Source: Datisca glomerata
Lineage: Eukaryota > Streptophyta > Magnoliopsida > Cucurbitales > Datiscaceae
NCBI GenBank assembly: GCA_003255025.1
Contig: QANY01007420.1
Span: forward strand, 80,321-144,320
Direction: 5' to 3'
DNA: 64,000 nt
Each line of letters starts with the position of its first letter. The first letter of the stretch is position 1. Shown piece by piece: positions 35,641-47,920 of this stretch. The position numbers were made by a program, and so were the translations under genes. The notes below the pieces were generated by a model that was not told the origin of the DNA, ran no database searches, and saw only the letters and a program-made list of their open reading frames with translations.

Positions 35641-36630
35641 TAGACAGAGAAGATTTTAACCCCTTCAGCTGTTTCGAAATGAACACATTAAGTTGAGATA
35701 ACTTTGTATATGCAAGGTCCTGCATTTTTATTTAAGTTGTTGACTTTGTTTATCTGTTAGTATAGTAATAATATTCAAATTGAAAATTTAGAATCTCATT
35801 ACGTCATTACTACTCTCTTATTGCTAGGTTTGCGGGTTTGAAAATTTCACTTATGATGAATTTTAGTGCTTCAATCATTTGACGATGTACTTGCGCTGCG
35901 TGGTACTCTGCTGGCGGTGGATTCGTTATTTAGGTTTTATCTTGCTTCTTTGATTGTCAGCCCCGCTGGCCTCATCTTGCTGTAATGTCTGAACATATAA
36001 CTTTGTGGCATGGAAGTTTTTTTAGTCTAAATCCATGGTTTGTGTGTATAGGTTTCTAGATGTTGAGTATTCATAATCACGGCGTCTTGGCAAGAAAATT
36101 ATTAGTGAAATATTAATTCATTTTTATCTAAGCCTTGTCTTGATAATAAAATTAATATTTTCTCATATACCTAAAATCTTCGAGTCCAGAAGTAAAATTG
36201 ATTTGGCTTATTCCTATTCGGAGAAAGCCAATTGGCTGCTACAAAACATATGAAATTATTTCAATATTTTGGCACAAAAACAATAAGAAGAAGAGATTGA
36301 TCATAAATAGAATTAAGATTGTAACTCCCTCATATTCCTAACTCTCACTACTCCTATTCTATCATTCTCAATTCTCCTATTTACTTTATAAGTCAAAACT
36401 CCTAAATAAATATCTGTTGCGGGTGAAAGATGACGTGACTTTAATCCCAAAATATTTGAACTTGTGTGATCAGATTTCGAGTAGATATTTTATATTGTCT
36501 GATTGCAGGATTGAGATGATGACAAAATAAATAATCAAGTCACACCATTTTTCATCAGTAGCTATAACGTTTTTCTTGTGTGCTAGATCCATCACATATT
36601 CTATCTACACCAAAAGTAATTAATAAAGAT
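35641..36630. other. Non-coding interval
   Basis: No ORF, repeat pair or RNA gene is recognised. The composition is AT-rich. Confidence 0.3.
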
Positions 36631-36638
36631 AAATAAAT

Positions 36639-36830
36639 TTATGAATCGTGAATAACAACTAAAAAATAATTATTAACATGTACAAATAGGTCAATACATT
36701 CGTAGACCTTCTCCTTCAACTCTTTTAGAACATGATCCCAATCAATGTAAGATATTGGAACTATTAAATGCGTTGCATTTCTCATAAAGCTAATAAATTT
36801 GGTAGAATGTTCACCTTCAGGTTGTCCCAT
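36639..36830 (-). pseudogene. Possible CACTA TnpA-like fragment
   Basis: The peptide GQPEGEHSTKFISFMRN..VPISYIDWDHV..ELKEKVYECID resembles the conserved block of plant CACTA-associated TnpA/transposase_24 proteins (G.P.G..STK.....R...PI.Y..W..V...K...). It is 63 codons and isolated. Its - orientation fits an element whose 5' end is the hairpin-rich end near 38594. Confidence 0.4.
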
Positions 36831-37723
36831 TATATTATATGAGACAGCCTTTCTTTCAAAGGTTCTTCTAAGTAAGGTAAGTTGATCCTCTTTTTCCTAT
36901 TCCTTTCTTCTTACTCATTGTATCCATATTCAAATTATCCAATTTATTCATATTCAAATTATCATAATTCGGGTCATCTCAATCTATATCTACAAATCAC
37001 AAATTGCATAACATTAACTTTTCATTCATGTACATGAGACATGCTACAAGTAATGGGAATGCAAATAAAATGACAAGTAGACAAATGCCAATTTTATAGA
37101 TCAATAATTAAACATTCTTTCAAGAAATGACAAAAAGATTGAGAACTAATTTAAACACCAATTAATCATCTATGTTAAGTTATATCCACATTTAACATGG
37201 GCGTATTCGGTTGGTTCTAATGCATTACTTTGGTGAACAAATATTAAAACAAAAAACATATGTTAAATGGTTCTGATGCATTCCTCTTCCAAGTTAAAGT
37301 TATTTCTCCCTATCTTATTCGTTCCTACATCCTTCATTCTTCCGTAGACTTCATCTTCACGTCTTTTAATATCCTAATTCTGATTCTTTAATTGAATACT
37401 AATTTTGATGCATTTTCTGCATTTTTTTTCCATACAAAATCTTTCCTGAGGCTATGTTAGGAATTAGGACCTTAGAAATTGAGTTTGTGTATTCAAATCA
37501 GTTGTTTAGATCCATTACAACAAATTATGTATATATTTATAACATAAGTTGGCTAATCCAAAGTTTCCTAAACTTATTTAGATTAAAAAAGTAAAGGGTG
37601 AAACCCATTATTTACTGTAATTGGATAATTTTGTCAAAAAGTCAAAACACGACTAAGTGAAATCCAAAACTCATCACAAGCTTTCATTCTAACTATTGAA
37701 TAAAGCTTTCTCATTCTAAAATA

Positions 37724-37803
37724 TTGATTCTTTTACCTCACACAAGCTTGATTGTGTGGCTTAATATTGATTCTTTTACCTCACACAAGCTTGATTGTGT
37801 GGC
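37724..37803 (+). repeat. Exact 40-bp tandem duplication with palindromes
   Basis: TATTGATTCTTTTACCTCAC followed by ACAAGCTTGATTGTGTGGCTT occurs twice in a row. Each unit contains CACACAA..TTGTGTG, a 7-bp stem with a 6-base loop. Confidence 0.95.
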
Positions 37804-38059
37804 TTCTTGGATGATTGAGAGGGGGGAAGACGCAACTTCTTAGACAATGGAGAACGAGAAGCGCGACTACGGCTGGTGAAGACGATGATGGCAGACGTGA
37901 CTTCTTGGACACGAGACGATGAGGTTGAAGATGGTGAAGACGACGGCTCTCATTCGATGGAAGTTGACGGGGAGAGAAAGAACGACGGTGGAAGCAAAAG
38001 GTTGTAATCATTGCGCAAGATGACAAAAATGGTTGGGTTTGCATATGGGGTAGGACATG

Positions 38060-38594
38060 AAATAAAAAATTAGGGTTGGACGAATTATAAGGACCAAAAA
38101 CAACGGAGGATCGAGACCCCATCGTTTTTAGTAAGTCTAAGGATGACGAGGCCTCCAAGTCCATCGTGTTTTTGTAAAAGATGAAGGGCCTCTAAGCCTT
38201 GTGTTTTAGTTAGTAGAAACTAAAATGACGAGACTTCCACACCTCGCCGTGTTTTGCTTAAATATGACGGAGCCTCTAAGCCCCGTTTTAGTTACTAAAA
38301 GTTTAAACGACGGGGCTTCCACCTCCTGTGGTTTTATTATCCAATATGATGGGGCGTTGATCCACCGTCCTTTTAATTCAAGGAATTCTTTAATTTAATA
38401 CGACGGGATGTCGAGATCCCGTCGTGTTAATGACATACCATCATATATTATATCTATTAATAAGACGGGATTTCTACCCACCGTCGTAAGTGAAAAAAAA
38501 AAAAGCACTAGCCACTTTTATACAACGGATTTAGTTATCCCCGTCGTGTCTGTTTTTTGACGCGCGTCCTGAAAAAGCAGATTTGTAGTAATGA
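38060..38594. mobile_element. CACTA-type end with about ten subterminal hairpins
   Basis: At intervals of roughly 40-60 bp there are imperfect palindromes of the form (A)CGACGGG..CCCGTCGT. The best is 38400-38425, with a perfect 10-bp stem and 6-base loop. Others lie near 38100, 38142, 38180, 38222, 38265, 38303, 38342, 38460 and 38520. The array ends with AGATTTGTAGTAATG, reverse complement CATTACTACAAATCT, close to a CACTACTACAAATCT terminus. Dense subterminal repeats beside the terminus are a known property of CACTA elements. The opposite terminus is uncertain (CATTACAACAAAT at 37513 is a candidate). Confidence 0.6.
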
Positions 38595-38757
38595 AGCGAA
38601 AAACATAATGAGGAAATCCCTAATAAGTAAGCTCATTTTTCAGGAGCATAATGAATTGAAGAAATTATCACTCTTCACTTCGAATTCAACCAGTCAGTAA
38701 GTAAGCCATTCCTTGGAGTTGGACGAAAGTCTTCAACTAGATGCAAGGTCAAAGACA

Positions 38758-38882
38758 GTAGAATCTTATGTGTTGAAAGGAAGAAGAAGAAGAAACTTTA
38801 GAACCTAGTACAATCCATTCTACAAAACAGAAAGTACCTTCATATTATGGTGCATCCTTGAAAGTGAAGAAACTGTCATTTA
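38758..38882 (+). repeat. Copy of the 14581-14710 repeat, downstream of NAA40
   Basis: See 14581-14710. This copy lies 214 bp beyond the NAA40 stop and may be part of its 3' UTR. Confidence 0.75.
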
Positions 38883-39095
38883 AAATTGGTTGGCCTCAAA
38901 GAAACTGTCATTTAACTTGCACTCTGTTAAACCAATCATCTCTCCCACAACACTTTCTAAGTTATATTAAAAATGTAAAAGCCCGCAGCAGGAATACCAA
39001 TCTCTTCCATCACAACTTCCCTCTGCTGCCCGAAAACATCACGCTTACGCTATTTATCTCAGTTTCCTAGCTAATATTGACATACTTGCGTAAAA

Positions 39096-42000
39096 CTAAT
39101 GATCCTGCAAGTGTGAGTTCACCAATATCTCAATAAATCTGCTTTGGCCATGCATTTAGTTGTAATCGCACACGTGATGATAAGCAGCCACAAGTGATTC
39201 AAAAGTAGTGCATAGAATGAAAGGATTACCTCCAAGATAGCTTTTGCCTCATCGGTAAAGGCTTTGCAAAGAATTTCATAACCTGCTTCATTTCCTATCT
39301 GCACGAAAAATAGCAACTAGTTGCAGATGTCAATAAACTAGGAGTACCACAGAAAACGTAAAGCAAAGTAAGGATTTACCAATGGACCAACCCTCGAAGG
39401 TGAAATAGTTGATATGCTATACCTGCAAGCAAAGTTCAAAAATCAAACAAATGAACTCATTGCACATCGCACGAGTTAAATGTCATATGTGTGATCCATC
39501 ATCTCCACATTACTCGGTCACCTAACAATGGTTGAACCGTCCGAGTTCACCATGGGAGGTGCAAAGTCACAACTCCCCTATGAACAAATCTACAGCTCGT
39601 TACATTCTTACAATACCCTATAGCATCATACAGACATGGCTTCCACTCAAATCCGCAATTGGAATCATCCGTCCCTAAGCACACCTCACTTACAGAGCAG
39701 CTCCAGCGGTGGGCATACGTCCCCCCAGTTAGCGCCTCACGAACAGAACAACATGGTTTTTGCCGCCGACACAGCCTGTTGGACTTGATTGAGGGTAGAA
39801 ACAATCTGGGCTTTTGATGCCAAGTGGTGGGGAGCCATCGTTGAGGAAAGAGAGTTGGTCTTGAAGGCTGAACTTGTCGTTAAGTTCCATTCCACATAAG
39901 GCTATTTTATTTTTATTCTACTGAATAGAACATGGACGTAAAAGTTGATACCAAGCATTTTACCAAACAGGAAGACCAAACGAGAAAATTATTGGAAGGG
40001 CTAATCAAATAGTCTGGGTTTTGAAGTACAGGGAAAGTAGCCCAAGTAGCAGAGGTTGAAGATGGAGTAGGAACAGTAAGAGGAGGGTGAATAGTGATTC
40101 CAAGAAGGGAAATTTGAGAATAACCCAGATCTTTCCCGGCTTTGAGAATCACAGAATGGACAAGAACTTCAGGGCCAAATGCTAACCCAATCATCTCTTC
40201 ATCACCATGATCTTGGATTAGAAGAACGATGATTTGGATGCATTTTCAGGGTCCAGATTTTGGATCCTAAAACGATTCTTGTTGCTTCACAGAATTCCAT
40301 GGGTAAAAAGATAAAGTTTGGTTTAATTTTCAAACCACTTACTATTTTTGAAATTTTCTGAATTTCAAGACAGATAAAGGATATCCAAGCAAGGCAACAG
40401 TATGACATTGCATGAGTTACATAGACTTGCCACGACGTAAAATCTGGATTTTAGCTTCATGCAGCATCTCAGCACCAAAAGCGCATGATAAAACATAATA
40501 CCTGGTATACAAGTCATTGATAACACTCTTTGCCAACTCCTAGATGATAAAAATAGTTATATCTACTCTGATGAAAGAGACTTCTGAGTCGGATAGACTT
40601 GACCTATTTCTTCCTTTTAGGTGTTGGCGTGAAGCGATGATAAATCTCTGCATTTTGTGTGCTACAAACATTTGGTTTTAAAATAAACTAACCAGTTCCT
40701 GGCAAAGTGATGGATAAACATAATTTTATCCATTGTAAATTATAAACATTTTTTTTGGATAAGAAACAATATGTATTAAAAGATAAAAAAACATTTACAA
40801 AGTGATGGATAAACAATATGTAAATTATAAACATTTTTTATTTTGTAATTAATTTAAAAGTTCCTAGCAGAGTGATTTATAAACACAAAACAGTTCACAA
40901 AAACCACTTTAATTGCATTCTTGGTCAGAGGAAACATTTACCTCAGCTTCCTTATGTAGAAATCCAAAGCTCTGGAGTTAGCCTTTTGAACTGTTAGTAC
41001 CACAGCACCCATGCAGTTCTGCAAAATATTGCAACCTATGTTAAAACATGGTTGACAGACAGGAATAAGTTCACAAATGGGAACATAGAAATAGAAATTT
41101 TCAGTGATGGAGAACATTTATGCTAGTTAACAAAAGTTTTATCGTCATTAAACTGTGTGAACGAAAACAACAAACTATAGAGATTCTCTTGAGGTTCAAA
41201 TCCATGCCACAATACATTCATGACTCAATAATTTTGAATCATTCAACACTAAAAGGTAGAAAAGACGTAAGAATGGGCACCTTGCAAGCTACGAGCTCAA
41301 TCAGTTGCATTAAGAATTTCCCCAATCCCCTTCCTTGGACACGAGGCTCAATCTGTAATTCGTATACGTAAAGAACAGGCACGTCTTCCTCTATAGTAAA
41401 CCGGTAGTGCACAAATGCAACCACATGTTCTTTTATTACTACACTCTCCTCCCTGTCTGACGTTGAAGACATCCTACTGACACATGTATTTGAAACCTCA
41501 TGCACAAATACATATCTCGCTTCTGGTGCAATCATTTCCCCGCGCTTTACCTTCTCTTCCCTAGGCCACTCAGATCCATATGGCCCTTCCATGTTGACCT
41601 AATCAATAAGAGAAATTGGTCTATTTTTAGGCATCTAGAAACGATAAAATGACATAAGCAAAGAACAGGAAAGTAAAATGACTCCACTACATCTTGCAGT
41701 AAACTAGTCTGGCAACTTCTAGTACCTTAAGGAGGCTTTGAACGTATTGCTTAACAGAAGAAGAGAGTTTATTGCCACAATCTGATTCCAAGTATAGAGA
41801 CAGACCTAAACTCAAATCAGAATAGTCATCCAATAATGGAGTATAAATATTGTGAAACTAGTATGTTTCAGAATTCTGCGGTAATGATGGGTGAGTTTGG
41901 GTGCACTTTTCTTGAAAGTCTTTTAACGCGTTAAAAACTACTACTTTTGATCACATTTTATTTAACAAATGTTGTTTGAAATACATTTTAGTATTTTGAA

Positions 42001-42645
42001 GCACTTCTATAAGAAACACATGTCCAAGTGGTGCTTAAAATGCTTCCAAATACAAATAAATATGCTTTAAAGATAATTAAGTTGTAATCTAAAATGTATA
42101 ACTTAAAATAGAGTTGTCTCAATGTATAAGAACACTTCTAGTCAGAAGCACTCCCAAAGACACTCAACACCCAATGCTAAAAGAGACGCGTGAGAATAAC
42201 AGATAAGCAGTCATTGAATTTCTAAAATGTACAATAAGTTTTTGAAATAAAAAAGGAATGACAATTATTTAAGAAAGGGAACTTAATGGGTAAATGTTTT
42301 TTAAGAAAATTGTAAAACTGGGGTGACATCGGGGTTTATACGTATTATGTCATGCTATACTTACCATTCCGGTTGTAATGACGAAAACCCAGAAAAGGGG
42401 AAAGAGGGTCTTTTTCAGCACAAGCTGCCTTTATTAGTTCCTGGACAGCCTTCTTCTTCTCAAGTATCTATACAGTAGAATTGACCACATGCGGACATAA
42501 TTTATCGTATTTGTAGTAATATCATAATGGATTTAATTAATTGCTCCGGTAACAACATAAGACTTACTTCTCTGCGATTCACTTCCTTTTCTTTGTTAAG
42601 ATTGTTGGTGGGGCATTTGTCAGTATGCAGACCCTTCCACTCCAT
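39096..42645 (-). CDS. NAA40: N-alpha-acetyltransferase 40 (NatD)
   Basis: NatD uses acetyl-CoA to acetylate the N-terminal Ser of histones H2A and H4. Eight exons, all GT..AG and in phase: 42645-42568 (KEKEVNRRE), 42467-42365 ([15 protein letters not shown]), 41805-41726 ([20 protein letters not shown]), 41598-41281 ([30 protein letters not shown]), 41018-40942 ([11 protein letters not shown]), 39422-39380 ([14 protein letters not shown]), 39298-39230 ([17 protein letters not shown]) and 39104-39096 (DH stop). The product is 258 residues, normal for the family. The acetyl-CoA loop RVQGRG is at about residues 173-178. The last two-codon exon is my inference from an acceptor and stop. An upstream in-frame ATG at 42684 would add 13 residues. 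The intron at 39423-40941 carries a CCCH pseudogene. No stop or frameshift is seen. Confidence 0.9.
39545..40300 (-). pseudogene. CCCH zinc-finger protein pseudogene in NAA40 intron
   Basis: Read across frames, this follows the N-terminal two-thirds of the plant CCCH/RRM zinc-finger family. It starts with ATRIVL and [12 protein letters not shown] (one-base frameshift between them). It continues with [37 protein letters not shown] and [17 protein letters not shown], then [11 protein letters not shown], and a degenerate CCCH finger [20 protein letters not shown]. The sequence ends soon after the finger, and the RNA-recognition motif is missing. No intron is visible in the copied part, so a truncated retrocopy or partial duplication is possible. 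It lies on the same strand as NAA40. Confidence 0.8.
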
Positions 42646-42893
42646 TATAGGCCGCCGCTCGTCAAAGCAGATACCAGCAGACACCTTGACTTGGAGAAAT
42701 TGAGAAGTCAGCCAAATTAAGGTGTGTGATCTGTTAAACTGTACATATGAATTTCGGGATCTTCTGTATCACCATGATTTATCATTCCCTAGTCTCACAA
42801 TGTTAGAACTAGACGAGAGATACGAAGGATATGGGGTTAAATGCTGAACTTTAAATTTAGGTTAAAAAAGATTTAGCCCGTGAATAAAAACAA
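42646..42893. promoter_or_regulatory. NAA40 5' flanking region
   Basis: About 250 bp upstream of the NAA40 start, bordered on the other side by a small + strand ORF. No clear TATA box could be assigned. Confidence 0.3.
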
Positions 42894-43127
42894 ATGTGGT
42901 TCGGAACATTGTTGGCTTGGATCAGCATTGGCTTGCTTGGATATCTGTTTTTTTTCTTGAATGACGATGATCATAAGCCACATCCAACAGCACCCAACAA
43001 TTTTTACTCCAGCTCCAAGACAAAGCTTAAGCAAGGAGCTCGGGATGAGCGTCGGGGCAGACAAGGCGTTCACCCCAACTACGCGAGCTCCAGTATGGTT
43101 TTCGGTCGGGAAGGGCTAGAAAGGTAA
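42894..43127 (+). CDS. Small ORF with one predicted membrane segment, doubtful
   Basis: The 77-codon ORF starts MWFGTLLAWISIGLLGYLFFF, a plausible single hydrophobic helix. A polar, basic tail follows, ending FGREGLER. It is divergent from NAA40 at a distance of about 250 bp. I recognise no family. It could be a short secretory or membrane peptide, a first exon or chance. Confidence 0.2.
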   Translation: MWFGTLLAWISIGLLGYLFFFLNDDDHKPHPTAPNNFYSSSKTKLKQGARDERRGRQGVHPNYASSSMVFGREGLER

Positions 43128-43339
43128 AGAATGAATGTTTAGAGGGAAATTGGGCCTAGAGTGTAAAAGAATTAAAATGAAAGAAAGAGTTTTAGTTTAA
43201 CAATTTGATTAGTCTAGAAGTCTAGAACAGGAAAACAAAAAACCCAACCATATCCAGGTGTTTTGACACTTGTAATGCGTTTTTAAAAAATAGTTCAGAA
43301 AATACAGCAGTTTTGAAAGATATTTCAAAATTAAGGTAG

Positions 43340-44860
43340 GTTTGGTAAGTTGGGAAATTGTCTTTTGTAAAGATGATTTTTATATGAACAAAATCATCTT
43401 TGAAAAATATGATTTTGGCAAAGGATGATGCACATTACAAATGTTGGTAGAAATCGTCTTTGCAAAAGATGATTTTAGAAGTAAATGAAGTTGTCTTGAT
43501 TATGAACTGACTGAATTTTGAAAAGGCGGTTTCAGTGTTAATTGCACACTCTAAGACATTATTCATATTTCACTCGGTTCAAACTTGCATAACTATAAAA
43601 TCAACCTGTAGAACATAATACTCAGACTAAGAAATATCCAAGAAATCAACCATGTTTCACACATTGGTCGTTTTCTAATTCTTCTATGACATCTTACATA
43701 TGTTTATAATTATATTATTTGTAACGAACCTCCTTCGTTAGCACATTCTTAATTAGCACCTCTTCATCATTTACACATTCATTAGCCACAAAAGGAGTAT
43801 TTCATAATAGGCGCATCTTTCAAGTTTTAGTAAGCCTCTTACCTCCTCCTCCAGGAACTATACCTCATCATCTATGTGGTTGAGGTTATGACATGGTTCA
43901 AAAGTGGAACTGACATGAGTCACTAACTCATCTCTAAACGTATACAAGGATATCGGTGTGTATGGCTCTTCATGAGACATATATGTTCGTGTTGAGGCAT
44001 GTATGGTTCTTGTTGATTTCTCTGACATGAAGTATGCATTGAATGTCTTTTGACAATGGAGTTTGATAAGACTCATTCGCTTGTCTTATTGCATGTACTG
44101 ATGTCTACCAAACACTATGTTTCGTCATGTGATTTTCTGATACTAATACAAGTATGAGTTGTCATGTTCATCTTCATCCATTACCCTATAGTAATGTGTG
44201 CTAACTCTTAGCACAAAATAACAAAGCCATTAAAATTGGTGGAACACAACATTCTTTAAAAAAATTGAAAAATTTCAAGAGTTGAATTAAAAATATTAAG
44301 AGATTAAATGGGTTGGAAATATAGGGTTTGAGAGCTGCAATAGTGAGAGAGAGAGAGATTAATTACAAAATTTGGTGTAACACATCACATAAGATTAATA
44401 AAAATGAAATTTTTTTAAGATTTAATAAAAATTTTAAGAGATTGAATGAGTTAGAAAGTTACTTACGGTTTGAGAGTTAAAGCCTGTTTGCTTGTGGGTG
44501 AGTTGCAATAATGAGAGAGAGTCTACCTGTGGGTAAGAACGAGAAAATACTGAGAGAAAAGATTGCTTATGGGTGAGATGGAGAGAAAATATTGGTGAGA
44601 GAGGGTGAGATCTGAGGTCATCGGAGAGAATAGGGGAGAAGAAAGGAGAAAGAAAGAATGACTTATGGGAAGCAACGGGCGTTTAAAGCTTGCTTGCTTG
44701 TGGGTGAGTTGCAATAATGAGAGAGAGAGCCTACCTATGGGAAGGTGAAATAGTTTTTTGCAAAGACGATTTCATTAGATAATCGTCTTTGCAAAAGATG
44801 AGACCCACCTAAAGCCTCATCCTCTGGAGATCGTCTTTTGGAAAGACAATTTTAAGCCGA
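43340..44860. mobile_element. Non-autonomous DNA element with hairpin ends
   Basis: Both ends carry the motif (T)TGCAAAAGACGATTT in both orientations. At 44758-44794 two perfect 14-bp arms (TTGCAAAGACGATT and its complement) flank a 9-base loop. At 43369-43401 12-bp arms (AAAGATGATTTT / AAAATCATCTTT) flank a 9-base loop. The interior has GA-rich duplicated blocks (TTGCTTGTGGGTGAGTTGCA at about 44489 and 44693). No transposase was seen. Confidence 0.6.
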
Positions 44861-46915
44861 TGCATCTAAAACTATCATAATTTTAGAATTAATTTCAGAT
44901 ATACCGTATTTAAAAAAAATTAAATGCACATTAAAGTACTAAAAAATCCTTCATATCCATATATTAAATTCATACATATTCAAAAAGTTAAAAGCCTGTT
45001 TAATTCATCAAGTAAACTTTGTAAGAGAGAGAGGCTACCAACTTAAACCCTATCATTCAGTTATTATTTGAAATACTTTTGTTTAAAAGTGTAACAACCG
45101 TTAACAATCCGTTGGAAATCTTGAGGGTTAATTTTCGTTAATTAATGAGCAGTAAATTTACTGATTGTTAACTCCTGAAAATTTAAGGTCATAGTTTGCA
45201 TTTTATTTTACTAAATGCATTTCAGGTGCACGTGATAAAAAAATCTGAATTAATCTTAATTTTACCAGCCTAAATTAGCTAGATACAATATGTGTCTATT
45301 AAATATTAGAAATAGTAACTACTAACAAAGAAAGAAAAGACATAAATCATGCTCTTTAACGATTTTAGATGTGGCTTGATTCTGGTTATACATACATCTT
45401 CACAAATAAATTGTCCAAAGCTAATTCCTTGAGATGTTTCATCACCATAATTATGATGATAATTATGATGGAGAAAATGCAAATTCAAATTGAATGTATT
45501 CAAAACCGTGTTACTGCATGATTAGAATTATAACTTCCCTCATTTTCATTCATTAAATAATATTTAAGTATTTGAAAATTCTAATATCATTAGTAATTCA
45601 TATATAATTAGATTTAGATCTAATTATATTAAGTCTATCTGTGTGAGTATAATTATTTAATTCCATAATCATTCGAATGCATCTAGAATTATATAAAGTA
45701 TACGTGAGTATATTATATATATATATATATATAAATCAGGAACTCCACAGAACTTTCTCAATTCCAATGCAACTTATCCTTTAAGGGTTGATGTAACAAA
45801 CTATGCAAGCCACCCAACCAAGCCAAAAATAAATCACATCTGAATGAAAGAAAAAATAAAATAAGAGCAGTTTACACTTCACGGCCCAATCCCCCTAACT
45901 AATAAATGCTTAGATACTTGCAATTGAATTTGTAAACGGCACAAGACAAGGTGGATGAGAAAAGTAACGGGAAGAAGACTAAAAGAGGGAGGAAGGGGGT
46001 ATTTTCTTCGATTTGTCATCTCATGTTTGTTATTTGTTATTAAATATCAATGGAAACGGAAGGCTTCTTCAAACAACAAGGAGTTGGTTCAACTATTTAA
46101 TCAAATGATATTGAGCATGTTCCTCTTTGAATTATAATTCAATCGAAATTTCTTGAATTACCCTAATCTGTGAGATCAAATTTTTTCTTTGATTCTTCAA
46201 TTTCGAAGGAATCGGAATAGTTTCCTTCATTCTTATAATACTACATTTGGATGAAATCTAACTGGGATTCAAATATTTTTTTTCTTTTCATATCTTCGTG
46301 TTCTAACCATCCACTCATTTTTTTCTCAATCAACTATGTTATGGTAATATATGTACGTTGGTACATACAAATAATAGTGAAAACTCATTACGATTGATCT
46401 TTTGAGTCCGCTTCAAGACAAAATGACTAATCAACCAATATTGAGATAAACGTTTTCTTCAGTTTATGTTTATTATTGCTTAACTCTTGAACCTGAGACA
46501 TTGGTTTGTCAAGCATCAACCTCCACCTCTTATATATCTTTATTGGCATGCCACATGACTTCGAAATAGAAGAGTCTCTACGAGTATTTGTTATCGAACT
46601 GAATATGCAAATTAGAAGGTAAAAAACATTAAATCTTGTTCCCATTGGGAAAAATAAAGAAATAATCACATTTAGATGTTGATAAATAGCACTCTCCCAA
46701 TACTTGAAAACAAACAAACAAACAAAAATAAACAATTGAATAAAAACTTATTGAAGTAGAAGTTTAATAAATAACCAACTTGTCATTCAATGTTCAAATT
46801 GCTAACCTCTCTACATTCTGTCTTTATATCTAAATGTGATTTCGTACTAGTTGAGGTTAGAATGATTTATGAGAATAAATGGAGTAAAACAAATGAGATA
46901 GAAATATTGATGATT
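44861..46915. other. Non-coding interval
   Basis: AT-rich, with a short (AT)n run near 45715-45733. Small ORFs (for example - strand 45503-45306 and 46735-46427) have no recognised family. Confidence 0.3.
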
Positions 46916-47113
46916 CTATTTAGTGTGATTGACATGACATATAAGGGAAGGTTTCCGAGGAGTAGATGCTAAAGTTATATAGGTTGGGAATATTCGCACA
47001 AAGTATCATATATCCAACTTAATACCACAGGTTATAAATAAACATAGGCGCATCTGCTTTCCCTGGTAGCCTTCCAAATCATCTGCTTGTTGATGGAAGT
47101 TGTTTAGTAAAAT
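46916..47113 (+). repeat. Left arm of a long inverted repeat
   Basis: Its reverse complement aligns with 47303-47493 along the whole arm, from CTATTTAGT.TGATTGA to TTTTAGTAAAAT. The pairing is imperfect, with small indels. Confidence 0.9.
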
Positions 47114-47302
47114 TTCTTTTCGATAATGTCAATTTTTTAATGTCATTCAACTGTTATTTATAAACCTTTCTCCTGCTTGGATTCGATTGTGCGACATTGT
47201 TTATCAAATTAATCCCAGTTTAATTTATATGACAGACTCAAATCCAAGTAGAAATTATAAAAAGTAACTGAATTTAATTAATGAATTTTGTATGATTGAA
47301 AC

Positions 47303-47493
47303 ATTTTACTAAAATATCCATCAACAAGTAGATAATTTGAAAGACCACTAGGGAGAGCAGATAGACATATGATTGTTTGTGGCCTGTGATGTTAAGTCGG
47401 ATATACGATACTTTGTGTGCGTATTCCCAAGGCATATAACTTCAACCTATATTCCCCGAAAAGTTTCCATTATCTATCAATCATACTAAATAG
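47303..47493 (-). repeat. Right arm of a long inverted repeat
   Basis: Partner of 46916-47113, separated by a 189-bp spacer. Confidence 0.9.
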
Positions 47494-47590
47494 TTTTGAC
47501 GGAAGTTCCCAATGATTAATTTCTTTTCTCTTGGGGCATGGAAACGCAGAAAATACACTTAGTTAATGGAGTACAAAAAAACTGCTTAAT

Positions 47591-47920
47591 AAAGGGTAGA
47601 TATTATAAATGAATAATCAAGCAATTAATTAATAAAATATGCCCAAATAATAAGCACCTCAAGTGGATCAAAAGTGAAACTCAATTGCCACGAGCTAATA
47701 AAGAAATCAGTGCGAAATAGTAAAGCAAGTAAAATAAAGAGCGGAGTGTAAAGAGTAGAGAGAAGAAGTTGAGACCACTCTTTTACGTGGTTTAGAAAAT
47801 TTTCTTACGTTCATAACTTCAAAGATTTTTTAAAGATTGTTAATCACCTGTTATAGATGAAATTCAAATCTACAATTCGATTGATTTACAAATGTCAATC
47901 AGACCTTGTATTCTATCTTC
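47591..47920 (+). repeat. LTR-like direct repeat, copy 1
   Basis: Pairs with 48137-48480 (AATGAATAATCAA, AATTAATTAATAAAATATGC, CGAGCTAATAAAGAAAT). The segment TTTTACGTGGTTTAGAAAATT resembles a motif common in plant LTRs, so the pair may be LTR remnants. Confidence 0.75.

Noticed and set aside
37781..38164. 127-codon - strand ORF rich in Ser, Arg and Leu
   Set aside because: It overlaps the hairpin array and has low-complexity composition. No family recognised.
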